NCBI GenBank assembly: GCA_963840805.1
Contig: CAWJAJ010000011.1
Span: 310,001-374,000 of the forward strand
Source of the DNA: CADEEN01 sp963840805
GTDB taxonomy: Bacteria > Pseudomonadota > Gammaproteobacteria > Burkholderiales > Burkholderiaceae_C
Length of the DNA stretch: 64,000 nucleotides
Direction: 5' to 3'
Made by a program: the position numbers and the translations under genes. Of this stretch, positions 46,855-57,139 are shown one piece after another. Position 1 is the stretch's first letter. Each line of letters begins with the position of its first letter. Under the pieces are notes generated by a model. The model was given only the letters and a program-made list of their open reading frames with translations, was not told the origin of the DNA and searched no databases.

Positions 46855-49551
46855 ATGCTCACCTTTGCCCGCACCAAGATCCAGCCGCCCCGCCTGAGGC
46901 CGGGCGCACTGCTGGCGCGGCCGGCGCTCGACGCCCGGCTCGCCGACGCGCTGACGACGCAGCGCCTGGTGCTGGTGTGCGCCGCCGCCGGCTTCGGCAA
47001 GACCTCGGCTCTGGCGCGGCAGGTGCAGAGGCTGGGCCCCGGCAGCGCGCTGGCCTGGGTGTCGTGCGACGCCGGGGACTTGCCGCTGCAGCTGTTCTCG
47101 TGCCTGGTGGCCGCGCTCGAACCGTACGATCCACCGTGGCGCATCGAGCCCGACGCCTTGATCGCGATGGCCGCCGGCGACGGCTCGCCCGCGGCGCGAG
47201 CACGCGGCTTGCGCGCCATCGTCGCCGAGTTGATCAATGCGCTGGATGCCTGCGAGGTCGAGCATGGCGTGATCGTCGTCGACGACCTGCACCGCATCGA
47301 GCACGCCGCCGTCTATGAGTTCCTCGACCTGCTGCTCGAGCGCTTCACGCCGCGCTGGACGCTGGCGATCGCCACCCGCCAGGAACCGCCGATCGCGCTG
47401 TCGCGGCTGCGGGCACGCGGCGAGCTGGCCGAGTTCCGCCTCGACGACCTGCGCTTCGAGCGCGACGAGGCGCGTCAGCTGGTGGCCGCGGCCGGCCTGG
47501 ATGCCGACGCCGCCGACGCGCTGTTCGAACGCACGCAAGGCTGGCCGGCGGGGCTGCGGCTGGCGCTCAACGTGGTCGGTGGCGCGGCAAGTGCGGCCAC
47601 GCCCTCGCCGGCCGCACTCGGACCGGTCATCGACCGCCACGTCTTCGAGTTCCTCGCCGACGAGGTGCTCGACCGCATGGCGCCCGCGCTGCGCGAGTTC
47701 CTGTTGACGACGTCGGTCCTGCCCGAGCTGACTGCCGGGCGCTGCGCCGCCCTCACCGGCGATGCGCTGGCCGCGCAGCGCCTCGAAGAGATCGAGCGCG
47801 CCGGCCTGTTCGTCAGCGTGCTGGCCGGCAACGAGCCCACGCTGCGGCTGCACGACCTGTTTCGCGACGCGCTCGAACAGCGCCTGCTGCGCGAGCGGCC
47901 TGCGGCGCTGCCGGCGCTGTTCGCGCGGGCCGCCGCCGGCGAGACCGATCCGGCCCGCCGCATCGGCTACCTGCTGCGCGCCGGCGACTTCGACGCCGCC
48001 GCCCGCGTCCTGTGCGCCGACACGCCGGGCTTGTTGACGCAGGGGGCGTTGCCCTCGGTGGCGCGGCTGCTCGAGCAGTTTCCGCGCGATTGGGCCGATG
48101 CGTCGCCCGCATTGCAGCAGGTGCGCGGCCTGCTGTCGTGGGCGCGCTGGGACTTCGAGGCCATGCACGACGCGATGCAGCGCGCGCAGGCCAGCTACCT
48201 TGCCGTCGGCGACACCGTGCACGCTCGTCTCGCGCTGGCCTACCGGTCGGTCGCGCTCAACGCGCTCGGCCGCAACGAGCAGATCAGCCCGCGCCTGGCC
48301 GAGCTGCGGCGTGAACCGCTCGGCACCGAGGCCCGCGTCATCGTGCTGCTGGCCTGCCTGTGGCACGCGCTCGACCTCGGCGCCTTGCAGCGCGTCGGCC
48401 CCTTGCTCGAGGCGTTGCAGGACCTGCTCGACGCCAGCACCGACCATTCGCTCTGGTACCGCGCGCACCCCATCCCTCGCCTGAACGGCCTGCCCGGCAC
48501 CGCGCGCGTGCTCGACCGCTATGTCGACGGCGTATTGAAGCTGACCGCGGATGCGCCGACACCGCTGCGCGCGATGGCGCTGGCGCAGCGCGCGCTGCGC
48601 GAACTGTGGAGCGGCCGCTTCGACGACGCCGAGGCCGCGCTGGCGATCGCACACGCCGACGCGCGCTGGCTCGGCCAGCCCCCCAACGTGAAGGGCGTGC
48701 TGCAGCTGATCGACGCGCTGGTGGCCACGTTGCGCGGCCGCCGCGCCGCGGCACTCGAGGCCGCGCGCGTGCTGGTGGACGAACACCCGCCGCAACGCGG
48801 GCCGTGGTCGCTGGCCGGCAACCTGTTCTATGCCGCACGCGTGGCCGGAGCCTTCGACGACCTGCCGGCGCTACGCGAACACCTGGCGCGGCTCGAAACC
48901 TTGCGCGACCGCGTGCCGGTGTCGATGACGCGGCTGCTGCGGCCGCTGCAGGGCCTGCGCGCGGCGCTCGAGGGCGACCACGACGAGGCCATCGGTGCCT
49001 GGCGCGAGGCCGTCGCGCTCGAACAGGTGACCGATCGCCTCGGCTCGGCCGTCGAGTTCCGGCTGCGCCTGGCCGCCGCGCTCGTGACCCGCGGCGACGA
49101 CGCGGCAGCGATCGACATCGTCACGCCAGTGGCAGCGGCCGTCGCCAGCCATGCCGGCATCGGCGGCGTGCTGTTCGCACGCAGTGCCGTCGCGATCCTG
49201 GCGCAGGCCGCGCGCGGCGGGCGGCTCGGCGCGGATCTACCGCCGATCCTGCTCGCCTGGCAGGCGATGGCCGTGGCCGGGCCGGTGGCCCCGCGGACCG
49301 GCCCGGCCGTGCCGTCGGCCGATGCCGCCGCGCAGCGCGGCGCCGGGCCAGGCCGCGAGGCTGCGGTGCTGAGCGAGCGCGAGCGCGATGTGCTCGAGCG
49401 CATTGCCGCCGGTGACAGCAACAAGCTGATCGCCCGCGCGTTCGAGCTGAGCCCGCACACCGTCAAGCGGCACGTGGCCAACATCCTCGACAAGCTCGAC
49501 CTGCGCTCGCGCGGCCAGGCCGCGGCCTGGTTCCGCCAGCACCAACCCTGA
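46855..49551 (+). CDS. MalT-like LuxR-family ATP-dependent transcriptional activator
   Basis: A large regulator of 898 residues. The N-terminal STAND ATPase has KIQPPRLRPGALLARPALDARL, Walker A AAAGFGKTS (43-51) and Walker B GVIVVDDLHRI, as in MalT. The winged-helix region includes FEFLADEVLDRMAPALREFLLTTSVLPEL. A long helical TPR-like sensor domain (about 370-800) follows. The C-terminal LuxR helix-turn-helix is at about 839-898: LSERERDVLERIAAGDSNKLIA and LSPHTVKRHVANILDKLDL. Such proteins respond to a small ligand bound by the TPR region. The ATG at 46855 matches the MalT-like start; a longer open frame upstream overlaps argG and is spurious. It precedes the hemerythrin/cytochrome block and may control it. 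Confidence 0.9.
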   Translation: MLTFARTKIQPPRLRPGALLARPALDARLADALTTQRLVLVCAAAGFGKTSALARQVQRLGPGSALAWVSCDAGDLPLQLFSCLVAALEPYDPPWRIEPDALIAMAAGDGSPAARARGLRAIVAELINALDACEVEHGVIVVDDLHRIEHAAVYEFLDLLLERFTPRWTLAIATRQEPPIALSRLRARGELAEFRLDDLRFERDEARQLVAAAGLDADAADALFERTQGWPAGLRLALNVVGGAASAATPSPAALGPVIDRHVFEFLADEVLDRMAPALREFLLTTSVLPELTAGRCAALTGDALAAQRLEEIERAGLFVSVLAGNEPTLRLHDLFRDALEQRLLRERPAALPALFARAAAGETDPARRIGYLLRAGDFDAAARVLCADTPGLLTQGALPSVARLLEQFPRDWADASPALQQVRGLLSWARWDFEAMHDAMQRAQASYLAVGDTVHARLALAYRSVALNALGRNEQISPRLAELRREPLGTEARVIVLLACLWHALDLGALQRVGPLLEALQDLLDASTDHSLWYRAHPIPRLNGLPGTARVLDRYVDGVLKLTADAPTPLRAMALAQRALRELWSGRFDDAEAALAIAHADARWLGQPPNVKGVLQLIDALVATLRGRRAAALEAARVLVDEHPPQRGPWSLAGNLFYAARVAGAFDDLPALREHLARLETLRDRVPVSMTRLLRPLQGLRAALEGDHDEAIGAWREAVALEQVTDRLGSAVEFRLRLAAALVTRGDDAAAIDIVTPVAAAVASHAGIGGVLFARSAVAILAQAARGGRLGADLPPILLAWQAMAVAGPVAPRTGPAVPSADAAAQRGAGPGREAAVLSERERDVLERIAAGDSNKLIARAFELSPHTVKRHVANILDKLDLRSRGQAAAWFRQHQP

Positions 49552-49686
49552 GGGGCCGGCTGGCCCATTGGAGCCATGGCGCCCCGCCGGCGCACTGGCC
49601 CGTCCGGGCGATGCGCGAGCCGGCCGGCGCGCCGAGACTGCGAGGCATGCGCTGCAGACGTCCTGCCGCCCGTACCGGAGAACGCC

Positions 49687-50409
49687 ATGAACACCCCCGC
49701 CGACACCGCCGCCGCGAAGGCACCCGCCGCTCCCCGCGTCGACCTCTACGGTCCGATCCACAAAGGCCTGCGACTGCTGATGGCCGACACGCTGTGCCGC
49801 GTCGGCTGCCTCGATGTCGATGACCGCGACGAAGCGGCGGCCACGCTCGCGCAGGTCGGCACCCTGCTTGACTTCTGCCGCGCCCACGTCGCGCACGAGA
49901 ACCAGTTCGTGCACACCGCGATCGAGGCGCGCCAGCCCGGCGCCTCGTCGCGCGTCGCCGGCGAACACGACACGCACCTCGACGCCATTGCCTCGCTCGA
50001 AGCCGACGCCGCTGCGCTGCGCGCCTGGCCCAGCGCCGGCGCGGCGCACCGCTTCTACCGGCACCTGGCGCTGTTCGTGGCCGAGAACCTCGAGCACATG
50101 AACGTCGAGGAGACCCGCCACAACCCGGTGTTGTGGGCGGCCTATCGCGACGACGAGCTGGTGGCCATCGAGCAGCGCCTGGTGGCCTCGATCGAGCCGG
50201 CCGAGATGGCCGTCGTGCTGCGCTGGATGGTGCCGGCGATGACGCCGGCGGAGCGCGCCGCGATGCTCGGCGCGATGCAGCAGCAGGTGCCGCCCGAAGC
50301 CATGCGCGGCGTGCTCGAGATCGTGCGCCCGCACCTGGACGACACGGCGTGGGGCAAGCTGGCGCGCGCGCTGGGCGTGCCGGCGGTGCCGGGTCTGGTC
50401 GAAGCCTGA
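49687..50409 (+). CDS. Hemerythrin-like protein
   Basis: A soluble protein of 240 residues with the histidine and glutamate spacing of a hemerythrin four-helix bundle. IHKGLRLLM supplies the first His, HVAHENQFVH and GEHDTHLDAI the next group, and FVAENLEHMNVEETRHNPVLW the final HxxxEE segment. Such domains bind a di-iron centre and sense or carry oxygen or nitric oxide. The last 70 residues (VLRWMVPAMTPAERAAMLGAM, then VPPEAMRGVLEIVRP) are a helical tail seen in some bacterial family members. It is likely cotranscribed with the cytochrome gene 22 bases downstream. The redox role is inferred. Confidence 0.8.
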   Translation: MNTPADTAAAKAPAAPRVDLYGPIHKGLRLLMADTLCRVGCLDVDDRDEAAATLAQVGTLLDFCRAHVAHENQFVHTAIEARQPGASSRVAGEHDTHLDAIASLEADAAALRAWPSAGAAHRFYRHLALFVAENLEHMNVEETRHNPVLWAAYRDDELVAIEQRLVASIEPAEMAVVLRWMVPAMTPAERAAMLGAMQQQVPPEAMRGVLEIVRPHLDDTAWGKLARALGVPAVPGLVEA

Positions 50410-50431
50410 GCACGGGCACGCGGAGCAAGCC

Positions 50432-51338
50432 ATGAAGCGTTGGATTCGCCGCGGCATCGTTGCCGTCGTCAGCCTGGCCGTGCTGGCCACCGCCGCCGTC
50501 GCGGTGGCCACGCAGTGGGCCGTACACAAGATGAACCGGCAGGTCGACGTCAGCGTCACGGCGGTGGCGCCGGCGCGCGACGCCGCGGCCGTCGAGCGCG
50601 GCCGCTACCTCTATGCCTCGCGCGGCTGCGCCGACTGCCATGGCCCGGACGGCGGCGGGCGCGTGTTCGTCGACGACGGCAAGGGCCTGAAGCTCGCGGC
50701 GCCGCAGATCAGCCCCGGCGACGGCAGCGTCACCGCCACGCTACCGCGACATCGACTGGGTGCGAAGCATCCGCCACGGCGTCAAGCCCGACGGCCGGCC
50801 GATCATGATCATGCCCAGCGAGGACTACAACCGCTTCACCGATGCCGACCTCGCGGCCCTCGTCGGCTACGTCGTGCAGATGCCGGCCACGCGAGGCCGT
50901 CGCGCGGTGATCGAGCTGCCGCTGCCGGCACGCGCACTCTATGGCCTCGGCGCGATCCAGGACGCTGCCGCGAAGATCGACCACCGCCTGCCACCGCAGG
51001 CCCCGGTGGCCGAGGCCGTGAGCGTTGAACACGGCCGGTACGTTGCCAACATGTGCCTGGGCTGCCACGGCCCGGCGCTGGCCGGCGGCAAGGTGCCCGG
51101 CGGTCCACCCGACTGGCCGGCCGCCGCGCGCCTCGCGCCCGGCGACGGCAGCGTGATGGCCACGCGCTACGCCGAGGCCGGGGCCTTCCTGAAGATGCTC
51201 GCGACCGGCCAGCGGCCCGACGGCAGCAAGATCGCGGTGATGCCCTTCGAGGCCTTGTCCAAGCTGAGCGACACCGATGCGCGCGCGCTGCACCTGTACC
51301 TGACGAGCCTGGGGCCAGCGGCCGCCGTCAAGCCCTGA
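50432..51338 (+). CDS. Membrane-anchored diheme cytochrome c (frameshift)
   Basis: An N-terminal hydrophobic helix (MKRWIRRGIVAVVSLAVLAT) anchors or exports the protein. The first haem site is C66ADCH in RYLYASRGCADCHGPDG; the second is CLGCH near residue 208 in VEHGRYVANMCLGCHGPALAGG. An extra C at about 50741 shifts the frame between them. The downstream frame reads YRDIDWVRSIRHGVKPDGRPIMIMPSE and continues to LHLYLTSLGPAAAVKP. After correction it has 301 residues and two class I cytochrome c domains, like subunits that feed electrons from alcohol-type dehydrogenases or receive them from quinol oxidation. The partner is unknown. It follows the hemerythrin-like gene. Confidence 0.85.
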
Positions 51339-51394
51339 GCATCGGCGCAGCGCGCCCGGAGCGTGGATCGCGGCGCGCGCGATCGGCGGGAAGC

Positions 51395-51802
51395 TCAGTC
51401 ACACGGTGGCCCCTTCAGCTCGACCACGTTGCCTTCAGGGTCCGTGACATAGATCGACGGGCCCTCGCCTTCGGCGCCGTAGCGCAGCGCCAGCGGCCCC
51501 GCAGCGACGCCATGTGACTCGAGCTGATGGCGGATGGCCACCTCGTCGAAGGGCTCGACGCGGAAACAGAAGTGATCGAGATTGCGCCCCTCGCTGCCGG
51601 GCGGCGCACCGCCCGCCCGGCCCAGTGGCCCGTCCACCGGCACCAGGTCGACGAGCGAGCGCCCGGCGCGCAGCTGAACCAACCCGATCGCGTCGCGGCG
51701 CCGCTCGAGCGTGCAGCCGAGCACGTCGACGTAGAAGCGCAGCATGCGCTCGAGATCGACGACGCGCAGCACCAGGTGGTCGATTTCTCGGATTCGAATC
51801 AT
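51395..51802 (-). CDS. VOC family (glyoxalase/dioxygenase-like) protein
   Basis: A protein of 135 residues with the paired beta-alpha-beta-beta-beta fold of the VOC superfamily. It reads MIRIREIDHLVLRVVDLERMLRFYVDVLGC. The second half has NLDHFCFRVEPFDEVAIRHQLESHGV and SIYVTDPEGNVVELKGPP. The likely metal ligands are the His of IDHLVL, the His of LDHFCF and the Glu of VVELKG. Members include glyoxalase I, ring-cleaving dioxygenases and antibiotic-resistance proteins; nothing here selects between them. It is on the opposite strand to the cytochrome genes on both sides. Confidence 0.85.
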   Translation of the reverse strand: MIRIREIDHLVLRVVDLERMLRFYVDVLGCTLERRRDAIGLVQLRAGRSLVDLVPVDGPLGRAGGAPPGSEGRNLDHFCFRVEPFDEVAIRHQLESHGVAAGPLALRYGAEGEGPSIYVTDPEGNVVELKGPPCD

Positions 51803-52007
51803 CGGCGGAGGGTGCGGCGCCGGTGACGGCCGCCGGCGACGCGAGTGTGCCAGCGGGCGCGCCGCAGGTCGACGGCCACGACCGGCCGTGGCCCGTTGCG
51901 GCACCGCTGCCGTGGCCCACCGCAAAGCGCGCGATGGCTCCTTCGGGGGATGCCGCGCGCGCCGGCTTTGCCGAGACTGCCGTCCCATCCGATCGAGCGA
52001 GAACACC

Positions 52008-53099
52008 GTGAACGACCGCCACCCCACCCACCCCGGCCACCGGCTGCTCGCCATCGCGGCGGGCTTCGCGCTGGGGTTGATTGCGGTGTCGCAGACCAGC
52101 GCCGCTACCGGCGCCGAACCGCCGGCGCGGCTCAGCGACACCGGCCTGTACGTGCCGGGTTCGAGCACCCGGGTTCGCGACGGCGTTGCCGCGTTCTCGC
52201 CGCAATACCCGCTGTGGTCCGACGGCGCCGACAAGCGTCGCTGGTTGCGCCTGCCGCCCGGCAAGTCGATCGACGCGTCGAAGCCCGACGCGTGGGTCTT
52301 CCCGGTCGGCACGCAGCTGTGGAAGGAGTTCTCGCACGGCGGCCGCCCGGTCGAGACGCGCTACATCGAGCGCCGTGCCGACGGCCGCTGGCTGTTCGCC
52401 GCCTATGTCTGGCGCGCCGACGGGCGCGATGCCGAACTGGCCCCTGCGCGAGGCACGACGCTGGCCGTCGACGACGCGCCGCTGGGGCGCTACGCCGTGC
52501 CCTCGCGCGGCGACTGCCTGGCCTGCCACGGCGGCGCCGCTGTGCCGGTGCTCGGCGTCAGCGCCCTGCAACTCTCGCCCGATCGCGATCCGCTGGCCGT
52601 GCACGGCCGCCCGGCGCGTGCAGGCGAGGTCGATCTGCCAGGCCTCGTCGCGCGCCGCTGGCTGCGTGGCTTGCCCGCGGCGTGGCTGGCGCAGCCGCCA
52701 CGCATCGCCGCCGACACGCCCGTCGAGCGGTCCGCGCTCGGCTACCTGCACGCCAACTGCAGCCATTGCCACCACCGCAGCGGCACGCAGGTGCCGGTGC
52801 GCCTGACGCTGGCGCAGTCGGTCGCCGATCCCCGCGGCAGCCACGACGAAGTGCTGCGCTCGGCCATCGCGGCGCCGAGCCGCTACCAGACGCCGGGCAT
52901 GGCGCGCGATGCACATGTCATCGTGCCCGGCAATGCGCAGGCCAGCGTGCTGGCCGTGCGCATGCAGTCGCGCCTGCCGCAATCCCAGATGCCGCCCCTC
53001 GGCACCGCTCGCGTCGATGCCGAAGGCCTGGCGCTGCTCACACGCTGGATCGACAGCGATCTGCAACCCCTCAACACCACGAAGGAGACCCTGCCATGA
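52008..53099 (+). CDS. Secreted protein with two haem-type CxxCH motifs (HNE_0200-like)
   Basis: An exported protein of 363 residues with an N-terminal hydrophobic segment (LLAIAAGFALGLIAVS). The first part has LYVPGSSTRVRDGVAAFSPQYPLWSDGADKRRWLRLPPG, matching my memory of the HNE_0200 family, whose role is unclear. Two CxxCH sites are present: C170LACH and C251SHCH, the second in YLHANCSHCHHRSGT. Both could bind haem c. The start is a GTG at 52008 with GAGCGAGA upstream. Its stop overlaps the next cytochrome gene (ATGA), so the two are coupled and probably act together. The assignment to HNE_0200 is from recollection. Confidence 0.7.
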   Translation: MNDRHPTHPGHRLLAIAAGFALGLIAVSQTSAATGAEPPARLSDTGLYVPGSSTRVRDGVAAFSPQYPLWSDGADKRRWLRLPPGKSIDASKPDAWVFPVGTQLWKEFSHGGRPVETRYIERRADGRWLFAAYVWRADGRDAELAPARGTTLAVDDAPLGRYAVPSRGDCLACHGGAAVPVLGVSALQLSPDRDPLAVHGRPARAGEVDLPGLVARRWLRGLPAAWLAQPPRIAADTPVERSALGYLHANCSHCHHRSGTQVPVRLTLAQSVADPRGSHDEVLRSAIAAPSRYQTPGMARDAHVIVPGNAQASVLAVRMQSRLPQSQMPPLGTARVDAEGLALLTRWIDSDLQPLNTTKETLP

Positions 53100-53692
53100 T
53101 CACCGACCACCACGTTCGTTTCGCCGGCACCGTCGCCGCGCTGGCCTGCGCCGCCGCCTTGGCGTTGGCCGTCACGCCGCCCGCGCAGGCGGCGGACAAA
53201 GGCAGCGCCCAGGCGGCGCGCGGCAAATACCTCGTCAATACGTCGGGCTGTCACGATTGCCACACGCCGTTCAAGCCGGGCGCCAACGGCCCCGAGCCTG
53301 ACATGAGCCGGATGCTGTCGGGGCACCCTGAAGACCTGAAGATGCCGCCGGTGCCCGCGCTGCCGCCAGGCCCGTGGCTGATCGTCTCGGCCGCCACCAA
53401 CACCGCCCACGCCGGGCCCTGGGGCGTGAGCTTCACCGCCAACCTGACGCCCGATGCCGAGACCGGCCTGGGCCAGTGGACCGTCAACGACTTCAAGCAG
53501 ACCATCCGCACCGGCCGCCACATGGGCCGCGGGCGTGAGGTGCTGCCGCCGATGCCGATCCCGGTCTACAACCACTTCAGCGATCGCGACCTCGAGGCCG
53601 TGTTCGCCTACCTGCGCACGATCCCCCCGGTGAAGAACCGCGTGCCCGAGCCCTGGGCACCGACGGCCGCGGCGACCGCGGCAGCCAAGTGA
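53096..53692 (+). CDS. Periplasmic mono-haem cytochrome c
   Basis: A protein of 198 residues with a cleavable signal (hydrophobic core ALACAAALALAV, cut near QAA). The haem site C52HDCH lies in KYLVNTSGCHDCHTPFKPG. The segment GVSFTANLTPDAETGLGQWTVNDFKQTIRTGRHMGRG and the closing YNHFSDRDLEAVFAYLRTIPPVKNRVP are typical of c-type cytochromes annotated as diheme or dehydrogenase-associated. A methionine (PPMPIPVYNH) may be the second axial ligand. It overlaps the preceding CxxCH protein by four bases. No dehydrogenase is adjacent. Confidence 0.88.
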   Translation: MITDHHVRFAGTVAALACAAALALAVTPPAQAADKGSAQAARGKYLVNTSGCHDCHTPFKPGANGPEPDMSRMLSGHPEDLKMPPVPALPPGPWLIVSAATNTAHAGPWGVSFTANLTPDAETGLGQWTVNDFKQTIRTGRHMGRGREVLPPMPIPVYNHFSDRDLEAVFAYLRTIPPVKNRVPEPWAPTAAATAAAK

Positions 53693-53866
53693 CGAGCACG
53701 TCCATGACGATCCTCAGCCTCCCCCGCAAGGCACCTGCGCCGCCGCGACGGGCCGCCGGCCCGGTGCTGACGCCGACGCAGCGGCCCGGCCTGCTGGCTG
53801 CGATCGAGCGCGCACTGCAGCGCGCATCGCGCCACCTGGGCGGCACCCTGCGCGCGAGTTGCTGGC

Positions 53867-55135
53867 TCAGTGAGCGCGGGCGCGGTGCAGCACCCGCTGC
53901 GGGAACGGGATGCTGACACCGAGTGCATCGAGCGTGCGCAGCAGCGCGAGGTTGACGTCGCTCTGCACGTTGCCCTGCCCATTCTCCGGGTCGCCGATCC
54001 AGAAGCCGACCGACAGATCCAGGCCGTCGGCACCGAAGCCGGCGAGCTGGACTGCGGGCGCCGGATCGGGCAGCACGCGCGGCACGCCGCGAACGGCCTC
54101 GGCCAGGCGCGGCATGAGCGCGTCGAGATCGGTGCCGTAGGCGACCTGCAGCGTCGTCGAGATCGACACCTTCGGGTCGGCCAGCGACGAATTCTCGATG
54201 CGCTGCGTGATCAGCATCTCGTTGGGCACGATCGACTCGCGGCCATTGAGCGCGCGAATCACCGTGTAGCGCGTCTTGATGTCGGTGATGCGGCCCTCGA
54301 AGGTGTCGACCTTGACCATGTCGCCGATGCGCAGCGATCGCTCGGCCAGGATCACGAAGCCGCTGACGTAGTTGGCGGCCAGCTTCTGCAGGCCGAAGCC
54401 GATCCCGACGCCGACGGCGCCGCCGAGCACGCCGAGCGCACCGAGCGGGATGCCCGCCGCCGACAAGGCCAGCAAGAGGCCGACCAGCAACAGCAGCGCC
54501 CGCGTGGCGTTGGCGGCGATCTTGCGCACCGAGAGGTTGTCGGTGGCGCCGGCGAGCAGGCGGGCCTCGATGGCGGCCGAGATCCACAGCACCACCACCA
54601 GCACGACCACGGCGCTGAGCGCGCCGTCGATCAGGCTGCGCAAGGACACGTCGGTGCCCGCCAGCTTCCAGTGGATGCCCTCGAGTTCGCGCAGCACCAG
54701 CGGCAGCAAGCCGGTGAGCCACAGCACCAGCACGCCCCACACCAGCCAGGACAGCGTGCGTTCGAGCACGCGCACCGCCTGCGACGTCGGGAAAGCCACG
54801 CGCAACACGCGCACCGCGATGCGGATCACCACCAGCGAGGCCAGGATCGGCACCGCCAGGTGCAGCAAGGCGACCGGCTGCGCCGACTTCAGCGCCCACC
54901 ACCGCGCGGCCAGTGCGCACAGCAATGCCGCGACCGGGAACAGCACACCGTCGACGATGCGCGCGCCGAACCAGACGCTGCTCGGGCGGCGCTGCGGGTC
55001 CAGGCCCGAGCGGGCCAGCCGCACGATCAGCCAGGCCAGGCCGAGGCAGCCGGCAACCACCGCCATCTCGACCAGCACGCTCGGCCGCGTCAGCGCGGCC
55101 AGCCAGGCATCGAGATCCTCCGCCGGGGCGGCCAC
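53867..55135 (-). CDS. MscS-family mechanosensitive channel
   Basis: An inner-membrane protein of 422 residues. Hydrophobic segments cover most of residues 20-265. The pore helix and beta domain of MscS are clear: LGALGVLGGAVGVGIGFGLQKLAANYVSGFVILAERSLRIGD, then VKVDTFEGRITDIKTRYTVIRALNGRESIVPNEMLI. The C-terminal alpha-beta domain (VSISTTLQVAYGTDLDAL) follows. It is larger than E. coli MscS (286), with extra N-terminal helices like the MscK/YbdG groups. It probably gates on osmotic downshock. It is divergent from nothing close and ends facing the cytochrome gene. Confidence 0.93.
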   Translation of the reverse strand: MAAPAEDLDAWLAALTRPSVLVEMAVVAGCLGLAWLIVRLARSGLDPQRRPSSVWFGARIVDGVLFPVAALLCALAARWWALKSAQPVALLHLAVPILASLVVIRIAVRVLRVAFPTSQAVRVLERTLSWLVWGVLVLWLTGLLPLVLRELEGIHWKLAGTDVSLRSLIDGALSAVVVLVVVLWISAAIEARLLAGATDNLSVRKIAANATRALLLLVGLLLALSAAGIPLGALGVLGGAVGVGIGFGLQKLAANYVSGFVILAERSLRIGDMVKVDTFEGRITDIKTRYTVIRALNGRESIVPNEMLITQRIENSSLADPKVSISTTLQVAYGTDLDALMPRLAEAVRGVPRVLPDPAPAVQLAGFGADGLDLSVGFWIGDPENGQGNVQSDVNLALLRTLDALGVSIPFPQRVLHRARAH

Positions 55136-55234
55136 GTCAGGTCCGCCGGGCCATCCGCAGGAACCGACGCGCCGCAGAGGCCACCAAGGCGCCCACGACG
55201 GGCCCTGGAGGCAGCGTGCGAGTGGCGCCTGGGG

Positions 55235-56170
55235 TCATAGGTCGCCGAGCACGCGCAGGTGCGCGGCGACGCTGCGCGCCAGTGCGCTCAGGTTGTAGCC
55301 GCCCTCCAGGCACGACACGATGCGTCCCTGCGCGTGGCGCTCGGCGACCTCCACCATGCGCCGCGTGATCCAGGCATAGTCGGCCTCGACGAGGCCGAGC
55401 TGGCCCAGGTCGTCCTCGCGGTGGGCATCGAAGCCGGCCGAGATGAAGATCATCTGCGGCTTGAATTCCTCCAGCCGCGGCAGCCACATCGCCTCGATCG
55501 CCTCGCGCACTTCGGCGCCGCGCGAGTATGGCGGGATCGGCACGTTGATCATGTTGGTGCCCTTGGGCACCGCCCCGCTGTAAGGGTACAGCGGATGCTG
55601 GAAGAAGCTGGCCATCAGCACGCGGTCGTCGCCGGCAATGATGTCTTCGGTGCCGTTGCCGTGGTGCACGTCGAAATCGATGATCGCCACGCGCTCGAGG
55701 CCGCGCACATCCAGCGCATGTCGCGCCGCCACCGCCACGTTGTTGAAGAAGCAGAAGCCCATCGCCTGGTCGCGCGTGGCATGGTGGCCGGGCGGCCGCA
55801 CGGCGCAGAAGGCATTGATCACCTCGCGGTCGATCACGGCGTCGGTGGCCGCCACCGCGGCGCCGGCCGCACGCAGCGCAGCGCCCCAGGTGCCCGGGCC
55901 GGCATTGGTGTCGGGGTCGAGTGCCCGGTGTTCGCCGCTGGCCGCCAGCGGCTCGGTCAGCGACTGCAGTTCGCGCACGTGCGACGAGGTGTGCGCCCGT
56001 TCGAGCTGCGCCAACGTCGCCAGCGGCGCCTCGCGATGGTCCAGCGCGACCGCCAGGCCGGTCGCGATCAGGTGGTCGAAGATCGCATCCAGCCGCTGCG
56101 GGCACTCGGGGTGGCCGCGGCCCATGTCGTGGGCGCGGCATTCGGCGTGGCTGTAGAAGGCGGTGGTCAT
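55235..56170 (-). CDS. Histone deacetylase-like amidohydrolase
   Basis: A zinc hydrolase of 311 residues of the class II HDAC/acetoin-utilisation/acetylpolyamine amidohydrolase superfamily. It begins MTTAFYSHAECRAHDMGRGHPECPQRLDAI. Catalytic features are AVRPPGHHATRD (the paired His), IIDFDVHHGNGTEDI (zinc Asp and His) and FISAGFDAHREDDL (zinc Asp). CLEGGYNLSALA ends the active site. Bacterial members deacetylate small acetylated amines or proteins; the substrate here is unknown. It is divergent from moxR with 33 bases between the starts. Confidence 0.93.
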   Translation of the reverse strand: MTTAFYSHAECRAHDMGRGHPECPQRLDAIFDHLIATGLAVALDHREAPLATLAQLERAHTSSHVRELQSLTEPLAASGEHRALDPDTNAGPGTWGAALRAAGAAVAATDAVIDREVINAFCAVRPPGHHATRDQAMGFCFFNNVAVAARHALDVRGLERVAIIDFDVHHGNGTEDIIAGDDRVLMASFFQHPLYPYSGAVPKGTNMINVPIPPYSRGAEVREAIEAMWLPRLEEFKPQMIFISAGFDAHREDDLGQLGLVEADYAWITRRMVEVAERHAQGRIVSCLEGGYNLSALARSVAAHLRVLGDL

Positions 56171-56203
56171 GACGATCGGATGAATTCGGGTATGGTGCCG
56201 CGC

Positions 56204-57135
<932 letters not shown>

Positions 57136-57139
<4 letters not shown>

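Noticed and set aside
53704..53916. A small plus-strand ORF after the last cytochrome gene
   Set aside because: It is Arg/Ala/Pro-rich, overlaps the end of the MscS gene and matches nothing I know.
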